DNA of 9,965 bases from JAXDBV01 sp034678415 (lineage in GTDB: Bacteria; Bacteroidota; Bacteroidia; Bacteroidales; VadinHA17): positions 1-9,965 of the forward strand of contig JAXDBV010000141.1 in assembly GCA_034678415.1 (NCBI GenBank). Direction: 5' to 3'. Shown one piece after another: positions 1-6,451 of this stretch (the first letter of the stretch is position 1; each line of letters starts with the position of its first letter). Position numbers and translations under genes: made by a program. A model generated the notes under the pieces. The model searched no databases. It was given only the letters and a program-made list of their open reading frames with translations, and had not been told where the DNA came from.

Positions 1-298
1 CGGTGAAGGTAATGCCAAGGTTCCCCTGCTCGTCGTAAACCTTAAATCCTATGACAATGTCTGATTTATTGACGATTTCAATGTGAACGATATCCCATAC
101 CCCCTCGTTGGAGGTGGTGAACTGGAAAAAATCCTTATCTCCCTTTGCCAGTGAGGCGGAATATTCCTCACCCAGGATGATCTCCGTGGCTTCCGATCGT
201 GAGTCATTGGGCTCAAGATCATCCTTGAACTTCTCGCAGGAAACAAGACACAGAAAAATTATTGAGATAATTCCGTAATTAATTACATAATTTTTCAT
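1..298 (-). CDS. Partial lipoprotein, probable PPC-like domain (N-terminal 99 residues)
   Basis: The gene starts with ATG at 298 on the minus strand and runs off the left edge, so the C-terminus is missing. A short N-terminal hydrophobic stretch (about residues 5-20) ends in the lipobox LVSC with Cys21, so the product should be a lipoprotein. The mature part has EPNDS (29-33), then a GEEYSASLAKGDKDFFQF segment (43-60), then alternating hydrophobic strands and VYDEQGNLG (88-95). This pattern (EPND, a GD.D.F.F core, a later Y/D-x-x-G turn) resembles bacterial pre-peptidase C-terminal (PPC) beta-sandwich domains, which are usually extracytoplasmic. No catalytic region is visible, so the function is unknown. 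It lies 81 bp downstream of ispG on the same strand. No clear promoter was seen in that gap, so it may be co-transcribed with ispG. The coding call is firm; the domain call is tentative. Confidence 0.75.
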   Translation of the reverse strand, partial: MKNYVINYGIISIIFLCLVSCEKFKDDLEPNDSRSEATEIILGEEYSASLAKGDKDFFQFTTSNEGVWDIVHIEIVNKSDIVIGFKVYDEQGNLGITFT

Positions 299-379
299 AT
301 GAACTTATGTTGTATGAATAAATCCTTCGCAGCGATAACGGGACAACTCGTTTAATATTTTAACGGCAAGGGCTTTATT

Positions 380-2254
380 TCATTTCGCGCCATCCCCGGC
401 ATCGATCCATTTTCCGTCGGACCTGATCAATTGAACCAGTTCATCAACTGCCTGATCCTCCGGGATATTTTTCTTCACCACCTCCCTGTTACGGTATAGG
501 GTTACCTTCCCCGGGGTTGCTCCCACATACCCGTAATCGGCATCGGCCATCTCCCCGGGGCCGTTTACCAGGCAACCCATGACAGCTATCCTGAGACCCT
601 TCAGGTGACCGGTTCTCTGTCGTACCCTGGCAGCGGTTGATTTGATGTCAAAAACAGTCCGGCCACAAGAGGGACATGAGATGAATTCGGTTTTGTAGGT
701 ACGCATACGGGTGGCCTGCATAAGATTGAACGCGACAGTACAATTGATTACCACACCGCCGATCGCGGTGTTCTCAATCCAGATGCCATCAGCCAGGCCG
801 TCAAGAAGCAGGGGACCGATATTGCAGGATGCCTTCAGGGAGTAAGCTATCGGATCGGGTTCATGATAAACCGCTTTTAAAATAACCGGAAACGGTGAAC
901 ATGATATGCCGGGTCGACATATATATTGCCTGACGGATGAAACCAGTTGATCCATGCCGGTATCAATGATAAGGACAGCCGGCGCAGCAGTGACGGACGA
1001 CAACCTGTTTTCAATATCCCGATCATCCATGCTTGCCTCAATAAAGAACATTCGGGCTTTTATATGTTTGAGTTGTGTAAGCTCGTCGGTTCGCAGAAGG
1101 GGAAATACCGGTAATCTTTCATAATTCCCTTTTAGCCATTGATCCAGAGGGATGATCTGTGGCAGGGAATAATCTGGCACATAGTCCTTAACAAATATAT
1201 AATCAGGTACGGTGTCTTTCAGGGACAGGAGTTCTTCAAACGCTGCACGTTTCGCTGGCAGGGACAGGATCACCGCCGGCTGGCGATCACTGCCGATATC
1301 CCGTTGTGTACGATTCTTTCTCCTGGTATAACTGAACGGTAGCGGGAATACACTATCATCATGTTCTTCAGCCCTGCTGAGCTCTCTTTTTTTAGTCCCC
1401 GTGCATTCAATGATCTTTCTTGCCACAGGGATTTCCTCTTCCGGGTCTTCGGTAAGCGATACACGTATTGTATCGCCGATACCGTCGGCCAGCAGGCCTG
1501 CAATGGAAGCAGCCGACTTCATACGGCCATCCTCGCCCTCTCCGGCCTCCGTAAGACCCAGATGAAGGGGATAATGCATGTCCTCGGCAAGCATCTTCCA
1601 GACCAGTAGCCGGTTGGCATGCACCAGCGCCCGTGTGCTGGACGATTTTATCGATACCACCAACCTGTGGAAATTCTCCTGCCGGCATATACGGAGATAT
1701 TCCATCGCCGATTCAACCATCCCTTCGGGTGTGTCACCGTACCGTTCCATGATCTCGGGTGAAAGCGAACCATGGTTCACCCCTATCCTCACAGCCGTGC
1801 CGTGTTTCCTGCAGATATCAAGCAGGGGGATCAATGTGTCGCGGATCAGTTCAATACGGGATCCGGAGGTTGCACGTGAAGGGATGAAATTTCCCGGGTT
1901 GATCCTTACCTTTTCAACAATCTGTGCTGCAATGAGGGCTATACGGGGATTAAAATGAACATCCGCGATGAGAGGTGTGTCGTATCCTCGTTTACGGACA
2001 TATTGTTTTATGTTTTCAAGATTTTCCGCCTCGGGTATATTCCTGGCAGTCAGCCTGACATAATCAGCGCCAGCCCTGACGATGCGGATTACCTGTTCTC
2101 CCGAAGCCACAGTATCCAGCGTGTTGGTATTGGTCATCGACTGGAGACGGATGGGATGACCGCCCCCCAGGGGTATGCCTCCGATATCCACCTCGATGGT
2201 CTTCCACCCTCCGGCCCTCACAACCCTCGTCCAGAATCCGTTTTGATTTTCCAT
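380..2254 (-). CDS. ispG: 4-hydroxy-3-methylbut-2-enyl diphosphate synthase, long insertion-containing form
   Basis: IspG (GcpE) performs the reductive ring opening of methylerythritol cyclodiphosphate to HMBPP, the penultimate step of the MEP isoprenoid pathway, using a [4Fe-4S] cluster. Numbering from ATG 2254 (624 aa), the N-terminal TIM-barrel part carries IADVHFNPRIA, VRINPGNF and GLTEAGEGEDG. The C-terminal part carries the cluster ligands: Cys527 and Cys530 in SCPSCGRT, Cys561 in MGCLVNGPGE, and Glu568 as the probable fourth ligand. The protein is far longer than E. coli IspG (372 aa) because of an insertion of roughly 180 residues (about 285-468) between barrel and cluster domain. This three-domain form is known from plants, Chlamydia and Bacteroidota, so it is family-normal. 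An in-frame GTG at 2275 would add seven residues, but it lies almost at the predicted transcription start, so ATG 2254 is preferred. The stop is TGA at 380-382. Confidence 0.96.
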   Translation of the reverse strand: MENQNGFWTRVVRAGGWKTIEVDIGGIPLGGGHPIRLQSMTNTNTLDTVASGEQVIRIVRAGADYVRLTARNIPEAENLENIKQYVRKRGYDTPLIADVHFNPRIALIAAQIVEKVRINPGNFIPSRATSGSRIELIRDTLIPLLDICRKHGTAVRIGVNHGSLSPEIMERYGDTPEGMVESAMEYLRICRQENFHRLVVSIKSSSTRALVHANRLLVWKMLAEDMHYPLHLGLTEAGEGEDGRMKSAASIAGLLADGIGDTIRVSLTEDPEEEIPVARKIIECTGTKKRELSRAEEHDDSVFPLPFSYTRRKNRTQRDIGSDRQPAVILSLPAKRAAFEELLSLKDTVPDYIFVKDYVPDYSLPQIIPLDQWLKGNYERLPVFPLLRTDELTQLKHIKARMFFIEASMDDRDIENRLSSVTAAPAVLIIDTGMDQLVSSVRQYICRPGISCSPFPVILKAVYHEPDPIAYSLKASCNIGPLLLDGLADGIWIENTAIGGVVINCTVAFNLMQATRMRTYKTEFISCPSCGRTVFDIKSTAARVRQRTGHLKGLRIAVMGCLVNGPGEMADADYGYVGATPGKVTLYRNREVVKKNIPEDQAVDELVQLIRSDGKWIDAGDGAK

Positions 2255-2267
2255 CGATTTGGAATAA

Positions 2268-2300
2268 ATTGTCACAAGCTTTTACAAATATAAATGTTTG
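2268..2300 (+). promoter_or_regulatory. Possible promoter for the transglutaminase-like lipoprotein gene
   Basis: On the plus strand AATGTTTG (2293-2300) matches seven of eight positions of TAnnTTTG, and ATTG (2268-2271) lies 21 bp upstream as a weak -33 element. The ATG at 2325 would follow a leader of less than 20 nt. The site interleaves with the predicted ispG promoter on the other strand, so the two divergent promoters could compete for polymerase. The match is modest. Confidence 0.35.
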
Positions 2301-2315
2301 GAGTAACATCGTAAA
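2285..2315 (-). promoter_or_regulatory. Predicted Bacteroidota-type promoter for ispG
   Basis: Read on the minus strand, TATATTTG (2292-2285) matches the Bacteroidota -7 consensus TAnnTTTG exactly. TTTA (2315-2312) lies 19 bp upstream and matches three of four bases of the -33 element TTTG. Transcription would begin around 2278, giving a leader of about 24 nt to ATG 2254 and only a few nt to the GTG at 2275. This is a sequence-pattern prediction. Confidence 0.6.
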
Positions 2316-2324
2316 TCAGGTACT

Positions 2325-3899
2325 ATGAACAGACACCTCCCATGTATCCTGTCTGCCGGCATCCTGTTGTTGTTAGCCGGTTGCCAGCGTTATACCCTCC
2401 CCGTCCCGGAAAATGTATTGTCGGTGCTTGAAAAGGCGGGGAATAACCGTGCGGAACTTCAGAAGGTTTTCAGGCATTATCACAAGGCTGACGATTCATT
2501 AAAGTTAAAAGCCGCGTACTTTCTTGTCGGCAACATGTCCGATCAGGCGTATGTGACCTTTGCCGTGGCCGATACCGCCGGTAATGAGATCGGGTTTAAT
2601 GTACTCGATTATCGTGATTATGACGCGCTTTCCAGGGCCTGGGATTCCATCATCCTTGTGCGAGGCCCTCTCGTTCAGAAACGTACCGGTACAACACCCG
2701 ATTATGAAATCATTACCGCTGAATACCTGATAAGCAATATTGATCTGGCGTTCGAGGCATGGAATTATCCCTGGGCGCGGCGGCTCACTTTTCACCAGTT
2801 CTGTGAATATATCCTTCCATACAGGAGCACCAATGAACCCCTGGAGAGCTGGCGCAAGCCGCTCATGGACAAATATGCCTGGGTGCTCGATTCGGTGAAG
2901 GACAAGGAAGATCCATTAGAGGCATGTGTATTGATCAACAACGATATCCGTTCCTGGTTCCGGTTTGACCCGCGTTTTTATGAACATGCCACCGACCAGG
3001 GATACAGCGAAATGACCGGTGTGAAGATGGGCAGGTGTGAAGACATGACCAACCTTGCTATTTATTCCATGCGCGCCATGGGTGTTCCCGTGATGAGTGA
3101 TTTCACTCCCTACTGGGCAAAAACGGGAAATAACCATGCATGGAATGCTATCCTTGACAAAGAAAGTAAGGTGATAATTTTCATGGGAGGAGAATTGAAC
3201 CCGGGTGAGTACCGGCTGGACCAGGATAAGGCCAAGGTGTACCGTAAGACATTTGCCGTTCAGAAAGGCAGCCTGGCATGCCTGATAAAGGAAGGAGAAG
3301 CAGCTCCGAAATACCTTGACAGGAGTAATACTATTGATGTGACAGAGGAATATATTCCCGTTTCCGACATACAGGTGTTGTTGGATGAACCGGAATCCCT
3401 GGGGCAGAGGTTTGCCTATCTATGCGTGTTCAACACCGGCGACTGGTGTCCCATCCACTGGGCCCTGATCAATAGAGGTATGGTAACCTTTACCCGTATG
3501 GGCAGGGATATCGCGTACCTTCCGGCATACTACATCGAAGGAAAGGTGGTGCCTGCCACCTTGCCTCTCATTCCCGACCGGGAAGGCAGGATACAGCTGA
3601 TCAAGGCAGATCCATCAAAAACTATTACCCTGCGGCTTTCTTCCACCACGAAAAGGATCACCCTCAATACAACCGACAATATAGAAAAGGTATTTCTCAA
3701 CAGGGGAGGAGAATATGAACTCTTTTACTGGGATGCCGGCTGGATATCACTCGGGAAACAGGTTGCCACAGGCGGTCCGCTGGTGTTTAAAAATGTTCCG
3801 GCAGGAGCACTGTACTGGCTGGTATCAACGAAACAGGAGAAAGATCGGCCGGAGAGGATTTTCATTGTGAATGAGAAGGGGGAAACGGTGTGGTATTAA
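2325..3899 (+). CDS. Lipoprotein with transglutaminase-like core domain
   Basis: This is a 524-residue exported lipoprotein. The hydrophobic N-terminus ends in the lipobox LAGC (Cys20). A helical region (about 25-230) leads into a transglutaminase/protease-like core: GRCEDMTNLAIYSMRAMGVP places a nucleophile Cys at 238, and GNNHAWNAI places the His at 271. The usual third residue, an Asp shortly after the His, is not obvious; Glu290 in FMGGE occupies roughly that place. The rest looks like beta-rich domains, with WCPIHW and YLPAYY near 380-410 and YELFYWDAGWISLG near 463-477, ending in RIFIVNEKGETVWY. Related surface lipoproteins are common in Bacteroidota; their substrates are generally unknown, and protein or peptide processing or binding is the reasonable guess. 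The gene is monocistronic and divergent from ispG. The ATG at 2325 is chosen because it directly precedes the signal peptide. Confidence 0.88.
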   Translation: MNRHLPCILSAGILLLLAGCQRYTLPVPENVLSVLEKAGNNRAELQKVFRHYHKADDSLKLKAAYFLVGNMSDQAYVTFAVADTAGNEIGFNVLDYRDYDALSRAWDSIILVRGPLVQKRTGTTPDYEIITAEYLISNIDLAFEAWNYPWARRLTFHQFCEYILPYRSTNEPLESWRKPLMDKYAWVLDSVKDKEDPLEACVLINNDIRSWFRFDPRFYEHATDQGYSEMTGVKMGRCEDMTNLAIYSMRAMGVPVMSDFTPYWAKTGNNHAWNAILDKESKVIIFMGGELNPGEYRLDQDKAKVYRKTFAVQKGSLACLIKEGEAAPKYLDRSNTIDVTEEYIPVSDIQVLLDEPESLGQRFAYLCVFNTGDWCPIHWALINRGMVTFTRMGRDIAYLPAYYIEGKVVPATLPLIPDREGRIQLIKADPSKTITLRLSSTTKRITLNTTDNIEKVFLNRGGEYELFYWDAGWISLGKQVATGGPLVFKNVPAGALYWLVSTKQEKDRPERIFIVNEKGETVWY

Positions 3900-4200
3900 G
3901 ACCTCCCGAATTCATTACGGGTACCTGCCCCTGTCTCTGCGGCAGGAATACGAAGAACATACAGCTCATAGTCGATGATGAATCAGTCACCTCCGGCTGA
4001 TAACAACCGACACATTCAGTAATACAACAATGAACAGCTACTCCGGATTGTTGCGTTGAGAACAGTTATTTCATGCATGCGACAGGATTATTTAATAAAA
4101 TGCCCGTACCGGAAAAAACAATGACCAATACGCCAGTTAAGGAGGGAATCCGACAACCTGATATAAACGACCGTTGTTGATTTATACCGTCAACGGGGAA

Positions 4201-4236
4201 GGCCGGTGACTGAAATTATTGGTCAGTTACACGGCC
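4201..4236. repeat. Imperfect inverted repeat (13-bp stem, 9-nt loop)
   Basis: GGCCGGTGACTGA (4201-4213) pairs with TCAGTTACACGGCC (4223-4236) around the loop AATTATTGG. There is one bulged A and one G-U wobble. It is the strongest hairpin in the intergenic region. It lacks a flanking T-run on either strand, so it is not a textbook terminator, but it could stabilise 3' ends of the convergent transcripts. Confidence 0.6.
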
Positions 4237-4238
4237 GT

Positions 4239-4288
4239 AGGACTGAATCCCTTGGATCATGAGAAAAGGGTTTCAGGGACGTGGTCCT
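4239..4288. repeat. Second imperfect inverted repeat next to the first
   Basis: TGAATCCCTT (4244-4253) pairs with AAGGGTTTCA (4266-4275) with one mismatch. The outer AGGAC (4239-4243) pairs with GTCCT (4284-4288) across an eight-base asymmetric bulge. It begins three bases after the previous palindrome, so the two form a tandem hairpin block. Confidence 0.5.
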
Positions 4289-4445
4289 GAGAATATTCCG
4301 GTTCATGAATGAAATGATTGTATGGGATTTGATCAGGTTATTCTCATTATTCTATTCCTTCCAGCCTACGGGGCCTGGTTGAACAGCACTGCTGAACCAT
4401 TTGTAATTCACTCAATGAAGGGTAACTACGTCCCTGTCGGGGGAT

Positions 4446-5921
4446 TCATTGGCCTTTCATCTCCCACTCCACCCTGTCCTTCAGGTCTTTCACCTCGATA
4501 CCCATCCCGGCAAGGCGCCTGCGGATCCTGTCAGAGGTCTGAAAATCCTTCTTCTCCCTGGCTTCCTGCCTCAGCTGTATCAGCAGGTCAATCAGCTTCG
4601 CGGCAAGCTCATCTCCGGCGCCTGCTATGGCTTCCTGCTTAAGACCAAGCACATCATTTATAAAGATGTGGTACAGCTTGCGAAGTTTCTCCAGGTCGTC
4701 AGAGGAGATTTTTTCATCTCCGGCGTACACATTGTGGATATCCTTCAGCCCGTCAAAAAGATGGGATATAAGCAAGGGTGTCTGCAGGTCGTCATTCATT
4801 GCATCATAACACATTTTCCTGAGCCTGTCAACATCGATGGTGGATTTTTTGGAAGGATGGATTTTATCCATTGTTTTGATGCCGTTGAACAGCCGTTCGA
4901 GGGCTTTTTCGGCCGCTTTCATCGATTCGTTGGAGAAGTCGAGAGGGCTACGGTAATGAGCCTGCAGGAGGAAGAACCGGATGGTCATCGGGCTGTAGGC
5001 CTTCTCCAGCAAGGGATGATTTCCTGTAAAGAACTGGTCAAGCGGTATAGCATTTCCCAATGATTTGCCCATTTTCTGTCCGTTCACGGTGATCACGTTG
5101 TTATGCATCCAGTACCGCACGGAGTCTTTACCATAGGCTGCCGTCGACTGGGCTATCTCGCACTCGTGGTGGGGGAACATTAGATCCATTCCTCCGCCAT
5201 GTATGTCAAACACTTCGCCGAGGTAACGCGTGCTCATCACCGAGCATTCAAGGTGCCATCCCGGATAGCCTATGCTCCACCGTGACGGCCATTTCATGAT
5301 ATGTCCTGCACCGGCTTTTTTCCACAGGGCAAAATCGTACGGTGATCGTTTTTCCGCCTGTCCCTCCAGTTCACGGGTATAGGTGAGAAGATCATCCAGG
5401 ACACGCCCCGACAGCTTGCCGTAGTTGTATTTACCGGCGAATTTTTTCAGGTCAAAATACACGGAACCATTCACCTCATATGCATAACCTTCATCCATGA
5501 TCTTTTCCACCAGCTGCTGCTGTTCAATGATATGTCCTGATGCCAATGGCTCAATCGAGGGAGGAAGCACATTCAACAGCCGCATGTTGTCATGGTAGCT
5601 GTTGATATAATGCTGCACCACTTCCATCGGCTCCAGCTTCTCCAGACGAGCCTGCTTCACCACCTTGTCTTCCCCTTCATCGGCATCCTGCTCCAGGTGA
5701 CCCACATCGGTGATATTTCTCACGTAACGTACCGTATACCCCAGGTGTTTGAGGTAACGGAACAGCAGGTCAAAGGTGACGGCAGGACGGGAATGACCCA
5801 GATGGGCATAACCATAAACGGTTGGACCACAGACATACAACCCTACATTCGGCGGATTCTGCGGTATAAACAGTTCCTTCTCCCTCCTCAGGGTATTGTA
5901 CAAATAAAGCGTATTCTCCAT
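4446..5921 (-). CDS. cysS: Cysteinyl-tRNA synthetase
   Basis: This class I aminoacyl-tRNA synthetase charges tRNA-Cys with cysteine in the cytoplasm. The 491-residue product has the ordinary family length. Visible motifs are YVCGPTVYGYAHLGH with the HIGH signature as HLGH (40-43) and the KMSKS signature as KMGKS (283-287). The zinc site that selects cysteine is complete: Cys31, Cys226 in WHLECSVM, and His251 and Glu255 in FPHHECEIAQS, with spacing equal to the E. coli enzyme (28, 209, 234, 238). The tail (from about 350) is the helical DALR-type anticodon region followed by a small basic end. The ATG at 5921 gives the standard N-terminus. The gene is transcribed away from the homocysteine/methionine operon across a 530-base regulatory region. 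No good promoter was found; the nearest candidate is a TATTGTTTG near 5950 with one extra base in the -7 box. Confidence 0.98.
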   Translation of the reverse strand: MENTLYLYNTLRREKELFIPQNPPNVGLYVCGPTVYGYAHLGHSRPAVTFDLLFRYLKHLGYTVRYVRNITDVGHLEQDADEGEDKVVKQARLEKLEPMEVVQHYINSYHDNMRLLNVLPPSIEPLASGHIIEQQQLVEKIMDEGYAYEVNGSVYFDLKKFAGKYNYGKLSGRVLDDLLTYTRELEGQAEKRSPYDFALWKKAGAGHIMKWPSRWSIGYPGWHLECSVMSTRYLGEVFDIHGGGMDLMFPHHECEIAQSTAAYGKDSVRYWMHNNVITVNGQKMGKSLGNAIPLDQFFTGNHPLLEKAYSPMTIRFFLLQAHYRSPLDFSNESMKAAEKALERLFNGIKTMDKIHPSKKSTIDVDRLRKMCYDAMNDDLQTPLLISHLFDGLKDIHNVYAGDEKISSDDLEKLRKLYHIFINDVLGLKQEAIAGAGDELAAKLIDLLIQLRQEAREKKDFQTSDRIRRRLAGMGIEVKDLKDRVEWEMKGQ

Positions 5922-5966
5922 GCACCGGTTGTTATTACATGATCAAACAATAAAATTAGTAATAAA

Positions 5967-5986
5967 TCCTTTCCTTCCTGAAAGGA
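5967..5986. repeat. Short perfect hairpin upstream of cysS
   Basis: TCCTTTC (5967-5973) pairs perfectly with GAAAGGA (5980-5986) around a six-base loop. It lies about 45 bases upstream of the cysS start codon, so it could be in the cysS leader or act as a protein-binding palindrome. No function can be assigned. Confidence 0.35.
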
Positions 5987-6036
5987 AAATAGAATGCTTC
6001 GGTGTGAAGTTCAGTATACATGACCGGTAAAATTTT

Positions 6037-6068
6037 TTTGGAGAAATTAAAAAAACCGCTTATGTTTG
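6037..6068 (+). promoter_or_regulatory. Predicted promoter of the SAM-riboswitch/homocysteine-methionine operon
   Basis: TTTG (6037-6040), a 20-bp spacer and TATGTTTG (6061-6068) match the Bacteroidota -33/-7 consensus (TTTG, 19-21 bp, TAnnTTTG) at every fixed position. Transcription would start near 6075, about 26 nt ahead of the riboswitch aptamer, leaving a leader of roughly 375 nt before the first operon gene. The -7 box sits inside an inverted repeat (AACCGC 6054-6059, GCGGTT 6068-6073). Confidence 0.75.
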
Positions 6069-6073
6069 CGGTT
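6049..6073 (-). terminator. Possible intrinsic terminator read leftwards
   Basis: On the minus strand AACCGC (6073-6068), an eight-base loop, GCGGTT (6059-6054) and a run of T residues reaching 6049 form a compact stem followed by a U-tract, the form of a Rho-independent terminator. It would stop transcripts entering from the right before they reach cysS. The same bases carry the operon's -7 box on the plus strand, so the palindrome could instead be an operator, or partly coincidental. Confidence 0.45.
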
Positions 6074-6100
6074 CATAATATCAAATGTCTCTTCAACAGG

Positions 6101-6226
6101 GCGTTTGATTTATTAAGAAGAGGGGAGAGATTAGGCTCTGTGAACCTCTAGCAACCTCTCCAACAGGGTTGGAAAAGGTGCTAAAACCTAATTCCGCCAC
6201 GGGCGGGAGATAATAAAGTTAAACGC
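6101..6226 (+). ncRNA. SAM-I (S-box) riboswitch
   Basis: The region matches the SAM-I aptamer in order and spacing. P1 is TTTATTA (6109-6115) with TAATAAA (6211-6217), extended by GCGTTT (6101-6106) with AAACGC (6221-6226). The P2 region GGGGAGAGATTAGGCTC is followed by the conserved TGAACCTCTAGCAACC (6141-6156). P3 is CCAAC (6160-6164) with GTTGG (6168-6172). The hallmark joining segment is AAGGTGCTAAA (6175-6185). P4 is CCGCC (6194-6198) with GGCGG (6202-6206), before GAGATAATAAA. SAM-I RNAs bind S-adenosylmethionine and usually switch off methionine-pathway genes. The downstream genes make homocysteine and methionine, so the ligand and target agree. No terminator with a U-tract is evident after the aptamer, so the expression platform is unclear. 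Confidence 0.95.
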
Positions 6227-6298
6227 TGGTTCCATGATACGGAAAAAGTTTTCGATGTTGAAATGTATCCTGCTTCAGGGCAGGTGCCTTCCTGTTAA

Positions 6299-6409
6299 TC
6301 ACTCCTGTTCAGTCATTGTTAACATGCGGCCCATGCCTATGTGCATGTGCTGACCCCTCCCCTCGCAAAGGAAAAGGTCAACCCGGAACGGATCGTTCAG
6401 GGTATGGAA
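6299..6409 (-). pseudogene. Possible gene fragment antisense to the leader (36 codons, no start)
   Basis: On the minus strand a stop-free stretch of 36 codons ends in TGA at 6299-6301. It begins FHTLNDPFRVDLFLCEGRG and continues with a His/Met-rich QHMHIGMGRM. The Cys/His/Met spacing recalls the C-terminal copper-binding loop of cupredoxins (C, H, M before a final strand), but I cannot assign a family. An in-frame TAA lies immediately upstream and no start codon precedes the core, so it cannot be a full gene. It may be the eroded end of a gene, or chance: a 36-codon open stretch is not rare. Confidence 0.25.
6324..6353 (+). CDS. Candidate leader peptide MRPMPMCMC in the riboswitch leader
   Basis: ATG at 6324 opens a nine-codon reading frame ending in TGA at 6351-6353. 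Four of its nine residues are Met and two are Cys. It lies in the transcribed leader of a SAM-riboswitch-controlled methionine operon, between aptamer and first gene, the position in which translated attenuator peptides occur. There is no ribosome binding site to support translation, and the repeated ATG/TGC units might be chance or might reflect the complementary CAT-rich (His) antisense frame. It is listed as a candidate only. Confidence 0.25.
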   Translation: MRPMPMCMC

Positions 6410-6451
6410 TTATTCTTTCTTTAAAACAACCATTTAAACAACTGAGTTACC

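Larger units (their letters stand above)
3900..4445. other. Non-coding intergenic stretch between convergent genes
   Basis: These 546 bases separate the convergent stop codons of the transglutaminase-like gene and cysS. No ORF here reads like a protein. Small hairpins could end transcription of the upstream gene: CCTGCC (3924-3929) pairs with GGCAGG (3941-3946), but no T-tract follows. CCGTTG (4171-4176) can pair with CAACGG (4191-4196). Two larger imperfect palindromes follow and are listed separately. Next to the cysS stop, TCCCTGTCGGGGGA (about 4431-4444) can form a small stem. The stretch may hold Rho-independent ends of both genes or an eroded repeat element. Nothing identifies a transposase, tRNA or attachment site. 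Confidence 0.5.
6227..6451 (+). promoter_or_regulatory. Long leader between riboswitch and first operon gene
   Basis: About 225 bases separate the aptamer from the ATG at 6452, more than a simple switch needs. CCTGC (6269-6273) can pair with GCAGG (6280-6284), while CAGG (6281-6284) can instead pair with CCTG (6291-6294); these are mutually exclusive small hairpins. The stretch also holds a nine-codon Met/Cys-rich ORF and, on the other strand, a 36-codon protein-like fragment. There is no Shine-Dalgarno sequence before 6452; the preceding bases are A-rich, as is usual in Bacteroidota. Confidence 0.5.

Noticed and set aside
1578..1958. 126-codon plus-strand ORF
   Set aside because: It is antisense to the conserved barrel of ispG and has no protein-like motif.
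4322..4642. Plus-strand ORF of 106 codons beginning in the intergenic region
   Set aside because: Its second half is antisense to the well-conserved 3' end of cysS and the first half shows no recognisable domain.
4449..5063. 204-codon plus-strand ORF
   Set aside because: It lies wholly antisense to cysS, whose motifs and length are complete; the frame is a shadow.
6101..6226. T-box or cobalamin riboswitch as an alternative for the structured leader
   Set aside because: The GCAACC and AAGGTGCTAAA segments with four correctly placed helices are specific to SAM-I; no T-box sequence or B12-box was seen.
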